A program made the position numbers and the translations under genes. The notes under the pieces were generated by a model that saw only the letters and a program-made list of their open reading frames with translations, did not search any database and had not been told where the DNA came from. Of a DNA stretch of 64,000 nucleotides, positions 1 through 11,176 are shown in pieces. This stretch comes from Macquaria australasica (lineage: Eukaryota > Chordata > Actinopteri > Centrarchiformes > Percichthyidae): assembly GCA_005408345.1 (NCBI GenBank), contig SEMN01000102.1:248001-312000 (forward strand). Direction: 5' to 3'. Each line of letters begins with the position of its first letter. Position 1 is the stretch's first letter.

Positions 1-130
1 GAATTGTGACACTTCCTGACGTGATTGCACCTTTACGACAGAATTAATGAATGCAGGAGAAACATCATAAATATTTGATGGTGTCAACTCAATCCTCTAT
101 AGGCCTGTTAATCACTCCACCCGTTTGCAG

Positions 131-694
131 GTTTGCCTCTGTTCTGGAGTTCAGCCAGCAAGAGAGGCTTTCAGCTGTCTGATGTGGTGAGACTCCTCAG
201 CCGGAAAACAGCCCAGCTCTGTAGCCTTGACAACCAGAAGGGCAGCCTCGCCCCCGGCTATGATGCTGACTTGGTCATATGGGACCCAGAGAGAGAATTT
301 GAAGTTAGTATAAGGAATCCATAACATTATCAAACACCCTAAATCTGCCTAGGATTTTTTTTGACAAAGCAAAGCTATATACTTGCAGTGCATTGAGCTT
401 AATTTCATTTTCTGTCATGCTTCACAGATTAAAGAAGAAATCATATATCATAAAAACAAGGTAAACCACATTAAATGAACAAATGGTTTGATATGAGGAG
501 CACATTTTTCATATGACTGAGCTTACGATCATGTCTGTGTGCAGCTAACTCCTTACCTCGGCGTCACGCTGCAGGGAGTGGTGTGTGCCACCATCGTCAG
601 GGGGCAGCTGGTGTACAGAGAAGGCTCCTTCTGCACCGAGCCTCTGGGGAAGCATCTCCTCATCCCTCAGAGGACAAATCAAACCCAGGTGTGA
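131..694 (+). CDS. alln: Allantoinase, 3' three exons (partial gene)
   Basis: Allantoinase hydrolyses allantoin to allantoate in purine degradation; fish keep this pathway and mammals lost it. Three exons are visible: 131-303, 428-460 and 545-694, with the stop at 692-694. The junctions keep one frame, and each has a good acceptor or donor (ttgcag/gttagt, ttcacag/gtaaac, tgtgcag). The first exon reads GLPLFWSSASKRGFQLSDVV and later SLAPGYDADLVIWDP, the C-terminal signature of the cyclic amidohydrolase family. The middle exon encodes IKEEIIYHKNK. The last begins LTPYLGVTLQGVV and ends near IPQRTNQTQV. The metal-binding residues lie upstream, outside the window. It is followed on the same strand by agxt, which handles glyoxylate, a later product of the same pathway. 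Identity is confident; start and upstream exons are not in view. Confidence 0.88.
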
Positions 695-2007
695 AACATA
701 ATAACAAGCTGTAATAAAAACCTCAACAAATCTGAGTTATTGTGTTGTTGAGCGCACCATGTTGTTTTCTTCATTTCTCTCACCCCTAATACATGCTTTT
801 AATTAGATTTTATTATCTAAAAATGTTTACATCACAATTTTTTATTTGTAATAGAACTGGGGACACTTGCTGGTTTAACAGATAGTTAACACTTTTTTAA
901 TAACCTTATAATAGTGTCAGAAACTGGATTTAAGGGCCAATAACCAACCAAAGTATTGAAATAGAAAGCTGGCAAAAGTTTGCAGTTCAACAAAGCTACT
1001 GAAACTTTATCTGCAAAGAGGACATCAAGAAAGTGTTTATGGACATGAGGAGCTGAGTCTATTGTGGCAGATGTGATGAAAACACGATAAATTCAATGAA
1101 TCAGTGAATTTTATTATTGTTGTGCAAACAACTGTGCCAGGTTTCTGAGACAAAGTTAGCACACTTTAACACATCAAAATTACACAGTCATTCCAATTTT
1201 TGATTTTCCGTGAACCCAAATATTTCAGGGTTTTGTCAAAAAAGAAAATAGGCCTCACTTTCTGCTTCTTCTAAATCACACAGCCCACACAGTCTGTTTT
1301 CTGAAAAAGTTCCATCTTTGGCTTCTAGATAAGTGTGATGTAACCAGGGTGGGAAATTAACTTTTAAAAATGTGAACATCTACCAGCCACTGACAGATAC
1401 ATGTTCAAATTCACCAGCCACTCAATAGTTAATCTAATTTCAATCCCTGGATGTAACATATGATTCAGGGCCATACTTTTGTTTTATAGGCAGATACGTC
1501 TCTAATACAATTCATCGAGTTCACATTACAAGACTAATTATTCCTGTAGATTCACAATATATCAGCCTCCTCCAAGATTGAGTAATAAATCCTGTTCTGA
1601 ATCTTTTGGGGAGGCTTCATAGTTGATGACACTGGCCTTATTTTTTCTACCTTTATGCCCTTATTATCACCAAAAGTAACATTTTCTGCCAATATATTAC
1701 ACCAAAATACCTATTTAATATAAAACCACAATATTGTTCATAGCCTTAGTTATTATGCAATTAACTGATAGCCTACTAAAAATGTAGGCTAACAAGAGCA
1801 TTACACAAGTGCAAAACACGTTAGACACATGCCATACTGTTACTAAGGAAAAAGAATAGCAGTGTAATAGTTAAGCCTAACGCTCTGGAGAGTGTATAGT
1901 CAATGATTTACATTTGAGGACATGTTGGGTGACTTCCTTATCTTTGACAGAAGAAGAAAGAGATAAAAGCAGACCTCACTGGTCAAACAGAGGGGTGTGC
2001 TCAGCTG
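695..2007. other. Intergenic, alln to agxt
   Basis: No coding exon is seen. The region holds the alln 3' UTR and the agxt upstream region. An AT-rich block at about 1480-1800 has no recognisable element. A TATA-like GATAAAAG at about 1962-1969 lies roughly 110 bases before the preferred agxt start and could position its promoter; this is weak evidence. Confidence 0.4.
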
Positions 2008-2073
2008 ATGCTTTACTTCACCTGCGTCCACGGCTTTTTGTGGTTTTACTGCGCTTGTCACGCTGCTGGGAAC

Positions 2074-2891
2074 ATGTCGTCCGTCTCTGTACCCCCACCA
2101 AAATGCCTGCAGAAATCGTTGGCGGTTCCTCATCGTCACATGTTTGGACCAGGACCTTCCAACGTTCCCCCACGAATCTTGGAGGCCGGTGCCCAACCTG
2201 TCATTGGACACATGCATCCAGAGATATTTGAGGTAACTCAGTGGGTTTAACACACATTATGTAACCCATCAAGGAAGAAAGGCATTAGAGAAAAACTAAT
2301 TTTCACTGGTTAATTTGGAGATTAAGATTTTACATACAAAATATATGATCAACGAATAAAATGAGGCATTTTTATAAATTAAATTGCCCAATAGGATATA
2401 AAGCAGTTTAAATTATCTCCACCCAGCTGCAGCAGTAAAATACTGCTTACATGTTAATGCATCGGTAATAATAATCCAATATCATAGTTTATTATAACAC
2501 TCTGAAAGGGGTGATCCTGCATGATAAATCCTATTTTTCATACTTTTACTTACTTTTAACAAAGTATTGCTACTTTTACTCAAGTAAAGGATCCCAGTAC
2601 ATCCAAGTATGTTTGTATTGCTATCTCTGTGAGGACCATTTTCAGGTTTAAACCATTATAGTGAGGACATTTCTGCATTGCAAGGACATTTTGGCCGGTC
2701 CTCACTACTTCAAAGGACTGTTTGGTTAAGACTTGGTTTAAAGGTTAAGGTTAGAAGTAGGTTAGGGTTAGGGTAAAGGTTGAGGTTAGGCATTTAGATG
2801 TGATGGTTAAGGTTAGGGGCAAGCAACTGCATGATGTCATTGAGGGTCATCACAAGTATAGCAAGACATGTGTGCGTGTGTGTGAGTGCGC

Positions 2892-2922
<31 letters not shown>

Positions 2923-5900
2923 CAAGTGAGGTAGCAGCTAATGTTTGTTTCTCAATTTCTCAATTAATCGGTGTGGTCCATAAAATGTCAGAAATTAGTG
3001 AAAAATATCCATTACAATTTCCAGAGGTTCAGGTTGACATGTTTAAATGTCTTGTTTTGTCAAAGGTATTCTGTTTAATATTATAAGACTAAGGAAACCA
3101 GCAAATAGTCACATTTGAGAAGCTGGAACTAGTGAATTTTTGGCATTTCTTTCTGATGACCTAAATGACTCAATTATCAGAAATGATGCTGATTAATTTT
3201 CCGGTGATCAATTTATCAGATAATCTGATTTCTAGCTCGCTCACAATTGGACAGATTTAAAGGGTCGCAGCTAACCTGTGTTAGAACACCTCTTAATCTG
3301 CCATTCAGTGAAGGCAACAGGGTAGTATAGGAAAGAAAATGTATTTCTATCTAAACTACTTTTTTCACCAACATTTCTTCATTTTACGTCACAGATAATG
3401 AGTGACATCAAAAGTGGGACCCAGTACATGTTCCAGACTCAGAACAACATGACTTTAGCTGTGAGCGGGACTGGCCACACTGCTATGGAGTGTGCCATCT
3501 TCAACACAGTGGAGCCCGGCGAGAGCGTACTGACTGCAGTCAACGGCATATGGGGAGAGCGAGCAGCAGAAATGGCTGAGAGGATAAGTAAGGCTGGTGG
3601 TCTTCTATAGTTCTCTGTCAACAAATCCTATGAAAAGACCAAAACCAACAATGCGTTAGCTTCCTGTCTGTGGCTCTCAACCCCAAGCCCATTGGTTCCT
3701 ACTGAAGATGAAAATCTTTAAAATCAGAAAACAAATACATAGTTTCATTTGAAAGAAAGACTCCGTAATTTCCTAAAACAGCTGGGCACTGTAGTTTTTA
3801 GCAAACAATACCTAAACAGGAGTAAACTGTGCATTTGTTGGGGACTATTTTCAGCTGTGGATTAATACAGATTTGGTGCGCTAGGAAGGAACCTGTCACC
3901 CAGTGCAACACTGTGCTTCATTTTCACACGATTTGTTGACAATAATAAAAATACCTAATATTGCCACTCTTATCTTTTCAAATCAGCATTAATTGATGGA
4001 ATAAAAATGATTCTGAGGTGATTCAACCACAGACTATCATGTGTGTCAATCCAACAGGTGCCAGAGTAAATACCATTGTGGCGCCCCCTGGTGGCTTCTT
4101 CACTAATGCAGCTATTGAGCAGGTATCACTGTCTTTCTCGTTATCAGGTTACTCAAATGAATTCTGTCAAAGCTTTAGTCTGTGTGATCATACTGTTATC
4201 TCATCACAGGCCTTATCAAAATACAGGCCAGTGCTGTTCTTCCTTGCACATGGAGAATCGTCTACAGGAGTCTTGCATCCTTTAGATGGCATTGGACAGC
4301 TGTGCCATAAGTAAGATGCAGCACTCACTCCTCTGTCATCATCACATATGTAACAAAAATAAGGACAGATAAAAGCTATGTTATGAATTGGGCCTACAGG
4401 TATAACTGCTTGTTTCTCGTCGACTCTGTGGCGTCAATGGGTGGGGCCCCTCTGTACATGGACCAGCAAGGTTTAGTATTTAATCCTGCTAGATGTTTCC
4501 AGTTTCTTTGGGGCAGCTGATGAGACCATTTACTGTGTTACATTATCTGTTTTGATGACACCAAACATAGATTTATTCTGTGGATATTTGTATTTGCAGG
4601 GATAGACATCCTATACACAGGCTCCCAAAAGGTTTTGAATGCTCCTCCGGGTACAGCACCCATATCCTTCAGTGAAAGAGCATGGTGAGAAATGCATATA
4701 CAAGTAATAGTTTAGAATGTAACTTGTGTATTAAAGGTTGAATTTGTCCACAGCCAGAAAATATTTAACCGGAGGACAAAGCCTGTGTCATTCTTCTTGG
4801 ATTTGAGTTGGCTTGCAAACTACTGGGGATGTGATGGCAAGCCGTCAAGAGTGTAAGACATCTTTTCTCCCTGCAGACAGGAACTGATAACATTTCAAAC
4901 TGGTCTCATTTTTAGCCATACTACAATTTCTGAATATTGCTCTGTCTTCTCCATTTCCTGTCTATAGATATCACCACACAGGTCCAGTCACTGCTTTTTA
5001 CTCTCTGCGGGAGAGCCTGGCTGTCCTTGTTGAAGAGGTGGGACATATGTTAGAATGAAACATTTTGATTTTGATCTTTCTAGAGCCTCAACAACTCTGT
5101 ACAGATAGCCACTGAGCACATTCTACAGTGACAAACACCTCTGTGCCAACAACACTTTTGTCAGAACAAGGCATAAATATGAATTAGTCATTAACTAGCT
5201 TTTGCTTTGGGAGCATGTATGCAAACAACATTAGCTTCATAAGTGGAACACTGCTGTAGCAGCATGTTGTTTTGAGCCATACTAGCAGCATGGCTAATGC
5301 TTAGACACTTAGTGTTATCATACTAAACTGATTAGTACCCTGAAAATTAACATGTACAAAATGAAAATATGGGTTATGTCTAAATTGTCAGCTATTCTAT
5401 AATATTGTGTCTGTTGCCACTTTTCTGTTAATCTAAGGGTCTGGAGAATTCATGGGAAAGACATCAGAAAGTGGCAGAGTATTTCCACGCTGGCTTAGAG
5501 AACATGGGACTCAAACTTTTTGTCAAAGAAAAGGTGAATTTCAAGTTTTAACACAATCATGGAATATTTATAATAACCTATAGTGGAATTTACATCATGC
5601 AAGTAGCTGTTAATAAGAAAAATGCTAATAATAATATAAAATGATAAATGGGGGAAATGTACTAGTTCTGACTCAAATGGTCGTTACAGAAAGCAAGACT
5701 CCCTACGGTTACCACTATTGTTGCTCCTCATGGATATGACTGGAAAGAGATCACAACCTACATCATGAAAACACATAATTTAGAGATTTCTGGAGGGCTT
5801 GGACCATCAGTTGGCTTGGTAAGAGATTGTGTGCCTATATACTCAGTTCTTTACGTCTTATGTGTGCCCACCAAGAAGTTGCTTAAGTCCTGTGCAGCCT

Positions 5901-6035
5901 AAGTCCCAGATGATTTTTTTTTTCCAGGTGCTGCGTGTGGGACTGATGGGGTGTAACAGCAGCAAGGCCAGTGTTGATATGGTGCTGGCAGCACTGAAAG
6001 ATGCTCTGAAGCACTGCCACAAGAGCAAAGTGTAA
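2074..6035 (+). CDS. agxt: Alanine-glyoxylate aminotransferase
   Basis: This PLP-dependent enzyme converts glyoxylate plus alanine to glycine plus pyruvate in peroxisomes or mitochondria. Eleven exons: 2074-2232, 3395-3587, 4058-4122, 4210-4310, 4400-4470, 4600-4684, 4754-4852, 4968-5037, 5438-5533, 5690-5818 and 5928-6035. All phases agree and give 391 residues (human 392, also 11 exons). Landmarks are FGPGPSNVPPRILEA, HGESSTGVLHPLDG, LVDSVASMGGAPLYMD (PLP-contacting Asp) and GSQKVLNAPPG with the Schiff-base Lys at about residue 207. The start at 2074 has A at -3; an in-frame ATG at 2008, with weaker context, would add 22 residues. The protein ends in Ser-Lys-Val rather than a canonical SKL-type peroxisomal signal. 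A poly(A) signal is at 6106-6111. Confidence 0.95.
2535..2610 (-). repeat. Fragment of dispersed repeat (family G)
   Basis: The text around tactttactcaagtaaagga is the reverse complement of a dispersed repeat seen more fully at 32375-32500. I recognise it as common in fish genomes. It lies in agxt intron 1. Confidence 0.5.
2616..2920. repeat. Dispersed GGTTAGGG-type repeat with TG/GA tail
   Basis: A sequence typical of fish genomes: a 'gtgaggacatttt' module, then degenerate ggttagggttagggt units at about 2745-2815, a gatgtcattgagggtc module, a TG-rich tract, and a pure GA run at about 2892-2918. It is in agxt intron 1. The TTAGGG-like units are part of this interspersed repeat, not a telomere. 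Confidence 0.65.
2940..3235 (-). repeat. Dispersed repeat family C, copy 1
   Basis: AT-rich element in agxt intron 1 with aattaatc-type motifs at both ends and the internal module 'aaatagtcacatttgagaag', related in reverse orientation to copies at 15118-15290, 23190-23412, 54780-55400 and 58566-58870. Confidence 0.5.
3616..3942. mobile_element. MITE family A, copy 1 (agxt intron 2)
   Basis: Non-coding element beginning tgtcaacaaatc and ending gatttgttgaca, so its termini are inverted repeats. Internal blocks (cacccagtgcaaca, gctgggcactgt, caaatgcac region) recur in reverse orientation in the dtymk intron at 8651-9115. Confidence 0.6.
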
Positions 6036-7178
6036 CATGCTGCTGCTGAATACTTTAAAGATAATCATGAATCAACGCTACTGTCATAAGGAAGAGACTG
6101 TGTGTAATAAATAACCCATTATTCTCAGTGGTTGTCTTGTGTAGTTCAATCACTACTTGAATGGGATCAGTGGGCTTGTCTTCATAATGCTGTAGTAAGC
6201 AGCAGTCTGTGATCTAAGCCTTGACCTATTCTTTTTGATATTCAGTCTAATATAAACACATGGTGACAACGTATTTGACATGATAGCATTCTACTTTTAA
6301 TGGTATATGATACATTTCACATGTACAATAGAGAGACTCTATCCTGCCCCCTTTTTGAGCCAATTGTATCTTTACATTAGTGGGTTTAGTGATGGTGGGC
6401 TTCTGTCATCATTCTTATTGAAAACCTGAACGTTCCTGTTGTTTTCTGTCTATACATGAACCCAAGTGGGTCTCTGCCACTGTACTGATTATAGTATAAA
6501 ATTTGAACACCTTATCATTTAACTGAGGGGAAAAAAAACTATTCATTTCATTCAACAACTTCACATCCCATGAGTCTCTGCCATTGGTATACTGTTAAAG
6601 CTTTGTGGGAGATGTAGTTGTTGAATGATTATATGATTTTCATCCTGCTGTCAGAACAGTAAGAAAAGTAAAGCACTTTTTTCTTTTAACAAAACATACG
6701 GCATAACAAGTTGTATCTTGTGTATGTCACACTGGGCTGTAGTTGAAAATATACATTGGAAAAAGTTTTTGAATCTTGCCCTTCAAATACTTGCTAACAA
6801 ATAAGGTGAAAGACGCCACACTAAAACTACTCCATAAATACTGCTCATCTACCTTTCATCTTAAATTCAAAAAGAATATCAATACCGGCTGCTCCTTTGT
6901 GTGAATTCAGCGCTGTATTGTAATGCCTGTGCATTTTGGATTTATTTATTATGTGGATTTATTACATTTATCATGTCAAAAGTGTAACAGTGTAAATGGA
7001 ATGTGCAATCAGATCTTATAAAAGGAAACAATATAAAGGAAATAAATAAATATAGATTTTTTTATTATAATTAATTTAATGTAATGTTTCATTTTGGAGT
7101 TGCTGTGTGTAGACGTGTCTGCAGTTCCCCTTGTCTATTATTTCAATAAAGTTGTTTTTAAAAAAACAACAAACAAAA
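6036..7178. other. agxt 3' UTR and agxt-dtymk spacer
   Basis: No coding exon. Poly(A) signals occur at 6106-6111 and 7145-7150 (aataaa); the second could end a long alternative agxt 3' UTR only about 35 bases before the dtymk promoter motifs. The rest is AT-rich with no recognised element. Confidence 0.45.
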
Positions 7179-7329
7179 CCGGAAGTGCGTCGTTGTACTT
7201 CCGCAATGATGGTTTACTTCAGTAAATGGCGGGTAAATTGTGATAAGGACCGCTGTGTTTGACATTTAGCTATCGAAAGAAGTCGTCTTTTTTTTTTTTT
7301 TTTTGTCAGCCGCAGAGCAGTCGACAGCA
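7179..7329 (+). promoter_or_regulatory. dtymk promoter with an inverted pair of ETS sites
   Basis: CCGGAAGT at 7179-7186 and ACTTCCG at 7197-7203 are ETS-type core sites facing each other, followed by aaatggcggg at about 7225, which resembles a YY1 site. There is no TATA box. GC content rises into exon 1. This fits a housekeeping, TATA-less promoter; binding is inferred from motif shape only. Confidence 0.5.
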
Positions 7330-9788
7330 ATGGCGTGCAAAAGAGGAGCGCTCATCGTGCTGGAGGGAGTGGACAAGGCCGGGAAAACGACGCAGTGCAG
7401 GAAACTAGTTGAGGCGCTTCAACGGAGCGGCCGAGCGGCGGAGACGATGAGCTTCCCCGGTGAGTTTACGGTGCTCCGGGTGTTCCTTTCGGTCCCCGTC
7501 GGGCGTGTAGTGCAAGTTTCTAATGTAACGTCTCGTGGTGTGGTTTCTTGGGGCAGACAGGACCACGACAATTGGACAGCTGATCAGCGCTTACCTGGAG
7601 AAGAGAAGTGATCTGGAGGACCACACCGTGCACCTGCTGTTCTCTGCCAACCGCTGGGAGCTGGTGTAAGACGAGACGAGACTCCACAGCTCACGTTCAG
7701 CGTTTGGAAAAGCAGTGTTTCCGTCAACGCGGCAGGCATTTTGACACCTCATAGCTGGAAAAGCACAGCTGTATAGTATTAATAGTAACGTTAATGGTAC
7801 CAATTCCCCTCCTGTGCTTCTTACTGCAATGACAAGTCAAAATTCTACTTATCCATGTTTAGGGGCAGCCTTCGTTTCTACTTGTCCCTAGTTGTATCCA
7901 GCCATGCAGAAGGTTTTTGGGTTTATTGGCCCAGGTTTAGAGGATGCACATGGAACTTAGTTACATATTTCAAGCCACTTGTCTTTCCAAAAACAATGTC
8001 CCGGATCATGACTGGATAATCTACAGAGCTCACCGGCACTACTTTGTACTGAGAAAGAAATGTCCCTGTTAAAACTGTCTGGGCAACTGGGATATTGTTT
8101 GAACTGTTTAGTGCCGTGAGCACCTAAACAAAATTCCATTCATGCCATATTGTAATGGGTGCTATATGCGTACAAATCTGTGACGGGTAATGGGTGAACT
8201 GACCCTTTAATGTTGTAGCTTGCTGTGTTGAAATGTTGTAGCCAGATGTCACTGAATCTGAAGACTATTGCCCACTTTGGTCTAAAACGTCCAATATTTG
8301 AACAGACTTGTCACATTTTGCCTTAAAACTAAAAAATATAAAATGACAAAATTAGCATTCTCCCTTTACTTTGTCACAGACTAAGGAGTACTTTCACTGG
8401 AGTTTTATTTCCAGATACTAAACGGAACAGATTCCAATGAAGTGTATTTTTGTTAATTACTTTCTGGTAATTATTTTTGATACGAGCATGGTTAAACCTA
8501 TAGCTCCATTGTACTTATTAGCTTATTGCATGTTTTGCATGTAAAAGAGTGGACTGAAAAGGTCAGCATTTCCCTCTTAATTGAATGGAGTAAAGGTCCC
8601 ACAACATGTAAATACTTAAAGAATAAGTATGGTGATATTTTATATTTCTTATTGTCAACATATTCCATAAAAAGACCAAAACCAACAATGAATTGATCCT
8701 AGTACTGTGTGTGTATTCAAAGCCTGATATATTTTGTTCCTCTGTGCCACAGAGCGCCATTTCTGTCCAAAAACTATTAACACCATCTCAATGAGCCACA
8801 CTGTTGCACTGGGTGACATGTTCCTTCATTACCATGAACACACAACAGTTTGTATAGAGTTCATCCCTAACACACCACCCCAGTGCCTTAAATACTCAAT
8901 AAAGCACCAAATGTGTATTAATCCACCGCTGAAAATAGTTCCCAACAAATGCACTATTTACCCGTTTGAGTAACATTTGCTGAAAGGTACAGTGCCCAGC
9001 TGTGAAACTAGCCAATGGGCGTGGTGCTTCAAGCCACAGGCAGGGTAGGGAAGTCAGAAAGTATTGAGAGAGACAGATTGTTGATTTCAGTCTTTTCATG
9101 AGATTTGTTGACAATAGCACCAGCTTTATCCTTTAAAAATGCACACAACTGTGAGTAAATTTACTTTCTTTTAATTTCAATTTTCTGACCCCAGACCTTT
9201 AATGAAGAAGAAGCTGGAGCAAGGCACCACTCTGGTGGTAGATAGGTACGCCTTCTCTGGAGCTGCTTTCACCAGTGCCAAGCCGGTGAGTCTTCTCTCA
9301 GCGCTTTTAAACTCTGCATCCACCAGATGGTATTATTGTGTGTTTTGAGAGGAGCGACAGACGGTTTGGCATGTTCATCTCCTTCAGGGTTTCTGTCTGG
9401 ACTGGTGCATGAAACCTGACGTGGGACTGCCAAAGCCGGACCTTGTTATGTTTCTACAGCTCAGTCCGGCTGAGGCTGCTCTGAGAGGCCAGTATGGAGA
9501 GGAGAGATACGAGACCAGTGTTTTCCAAAAAGCGGTTAAACAGAAATTTGAACAGCTGATGAAGGATCCTTCAGTCAATTGGCAGGTATGAGGTGGGGCT
9601 TGGATTGTAGATTTATTCCCAGGTGTCATTTAAATCAATAATGTTAAACAGCGTGTGATCTAAACTGTCTGTTCTAGGCAATTGATGCTTCTCGAAGTGT
9701 TGAGGATGTGCATGAGGACATCACGACCCACAGCCTTAATGCTATCAACACAGCTCAGAACATGCCGCTTGGAGAGCTATGGAAGTGA
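7330..9788 (+). CDS. dtymk: Thymidylate kinase (dTMP kinase)
   Basis: Phosphorylates dTMP to dTDP on the route to dTTP. Five exons: 7330-7459, 7557-7665, 9195-9285, 9388-9585 and 9678-9788; phases agree and give 212 residues, the same as the human enzyme. The P-loop is LEGVDKAGKTTQ near the N-terminus. LLFSANRWELV, then VVDRYAFSGAAFTSAK (the DRY motif that binds dTMP), PDVGLPKPDLVMFLQL and the C-terminal PLGELWK follow in the expected order. The ATG at 7330 is the first in frame and gives the family N-terminus (MACKRGALIVLEG). Two closely spaced ETS-like sites lie upstream and a poly(A) signal lies at 10626-10631. It converges on atg4b, as in human. Confidence 0.96.
8651..9115. mobile_element. 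MITE family A, copy 2 (dtymk intron 2)
   Basis: Begins attgtcaacatattcc and ends gagatttgttgacaat, again inverted ends. Internal blocks match the 3616-3942 copy in reverse complement (for example cactgttgcactgggtgaca). It has no coding capacity. Confidence 0.6.
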
Positions 9789-11176
9789 ACCTGAACCATA
9801 CTGAGTGAAACTGCTGAATGAAAAAGACCATTACAGTATATTGGTATAGAGAGGCCCTCCCCTTCCGGTGTCCCCGATGGGAACTTATTTTGGAAAAAAT
9901 ATGTGCGATAGTCAACGGTGAGAGACAAATAATTTTTTGATCCCATTTGAATTGTGCTATGAATTACACGTTTGTCAATTTATAAGATAATTCAAGAAAG
10001 TCAGTTTGTCGTAGAGATGGTACCATTTAGTTTTGTGTGAAACCACTCGTGAACTACATCTCTTGTCACCAACACCAACATGGCCGTCAGTGTAACGTTA
10101 CCTCACCTGATGTGTTTCATTCAGCAACTCCTGGTCCTTTTATCAGCCAGGAAGCGAAAGAACGAGCAAAGTTATGACATCACTCATACGACTTTTGGGT
10201 GTGTAGTCTTTCTAATTAGGTATTTTCACAGTCCTATACTTCAACAGTTTTACGACAAACTGTGACTTTCAAAATTATCTTTTAAATTGACATGTGAGAT
10301 TCATGGCAGAGTTCAATGGGATAAAAAAAAAATCATTTGTACCATACGCATTTTTTCCGAAATGTGGTCCACCAGAAGGAGGGATTTCACCTCCTTATAG
10401 TTACTAAATGACTCTGCTGCATACTACACACTTTTCTTTTGACTTGTCATTGCTTGATTAATGCAGAAAGAGAGATGCCTTTGCTGTGATTCAAATGTCA
10501 TTTCAAACCAGCTTGAAATTGAGTAGAACCATTGTCAAATATCAGATTCTGGTTTTATTTTGAAGTTTTTTTAATCCTCTTACATGTCTATTGTTCTCTC
10601 ACCTGTCTATATACTGTGTCGATTAAATAAATAATCTTCAAAAGAACTAGTATATATGTTTTAGACTTGGCAAGGATACTTTGCATGAACAATTAATACA
10701 ACTTGTCTGCAGATTTGACTTAATTTGGTTTCGTTACAGGCTGTTACAGACTTCAGTTATTAGTGACAAACCGCGTAAGCCATGGGCATCATGAGCCACT
10801 GTTTCTATACAACATAAAACTGTTATGGCAATTTAACTTATGGAGTCAGGGAAAGGCACCATATCACTTCAGAATAAACATTTAAAGTGTTAAGACTCAA
10901 ATGGAAACGCATGTATGTGAAGATGTGCATACAGAATTGATCCTGAGCTCCTGCTACGGCTTCCACCAAGCAGTCTCAATGTTGGATACAGAGAGCATTC
11001 AGTGGCTGTTGAGAAGAACGCTGTGTGACACAAGCTGACTACACCATTGGAGCTGGACTGGTGTAAAAAGGTCTCCAGTTAATGTTCATCCCCTCAGGCT
11101 TCCCTTCTGATACAGAGAAGAGACAGAATCTCTCACCAACTGTCGAGAACAGTGAATCATTGTTCATATGTGTTCC
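9789..11176. other. Convergent 3' UTRs of dtymk (+) and atg4b (-)
   Basis: No coding exon lies between the two stops (9788 and 11177). The dtymk poly(A) signal AATAAA is at 10626-10631 on the plus strand. The nearest atg4b signal I find on the minus strand (tttatt on plus) is at 10554-10559. If both are used, the two 3' UTRs overlap by roughly 100 bases. Confidence 0.5.

Noticed and set aside
2745..2815. Repeated GGTTAGGG units, possible interstitial telomere
   Set aside because: Units are degenerate and embedded in a larger dispersed fish repeat with conserved flanks, so this is not a telomeric array.
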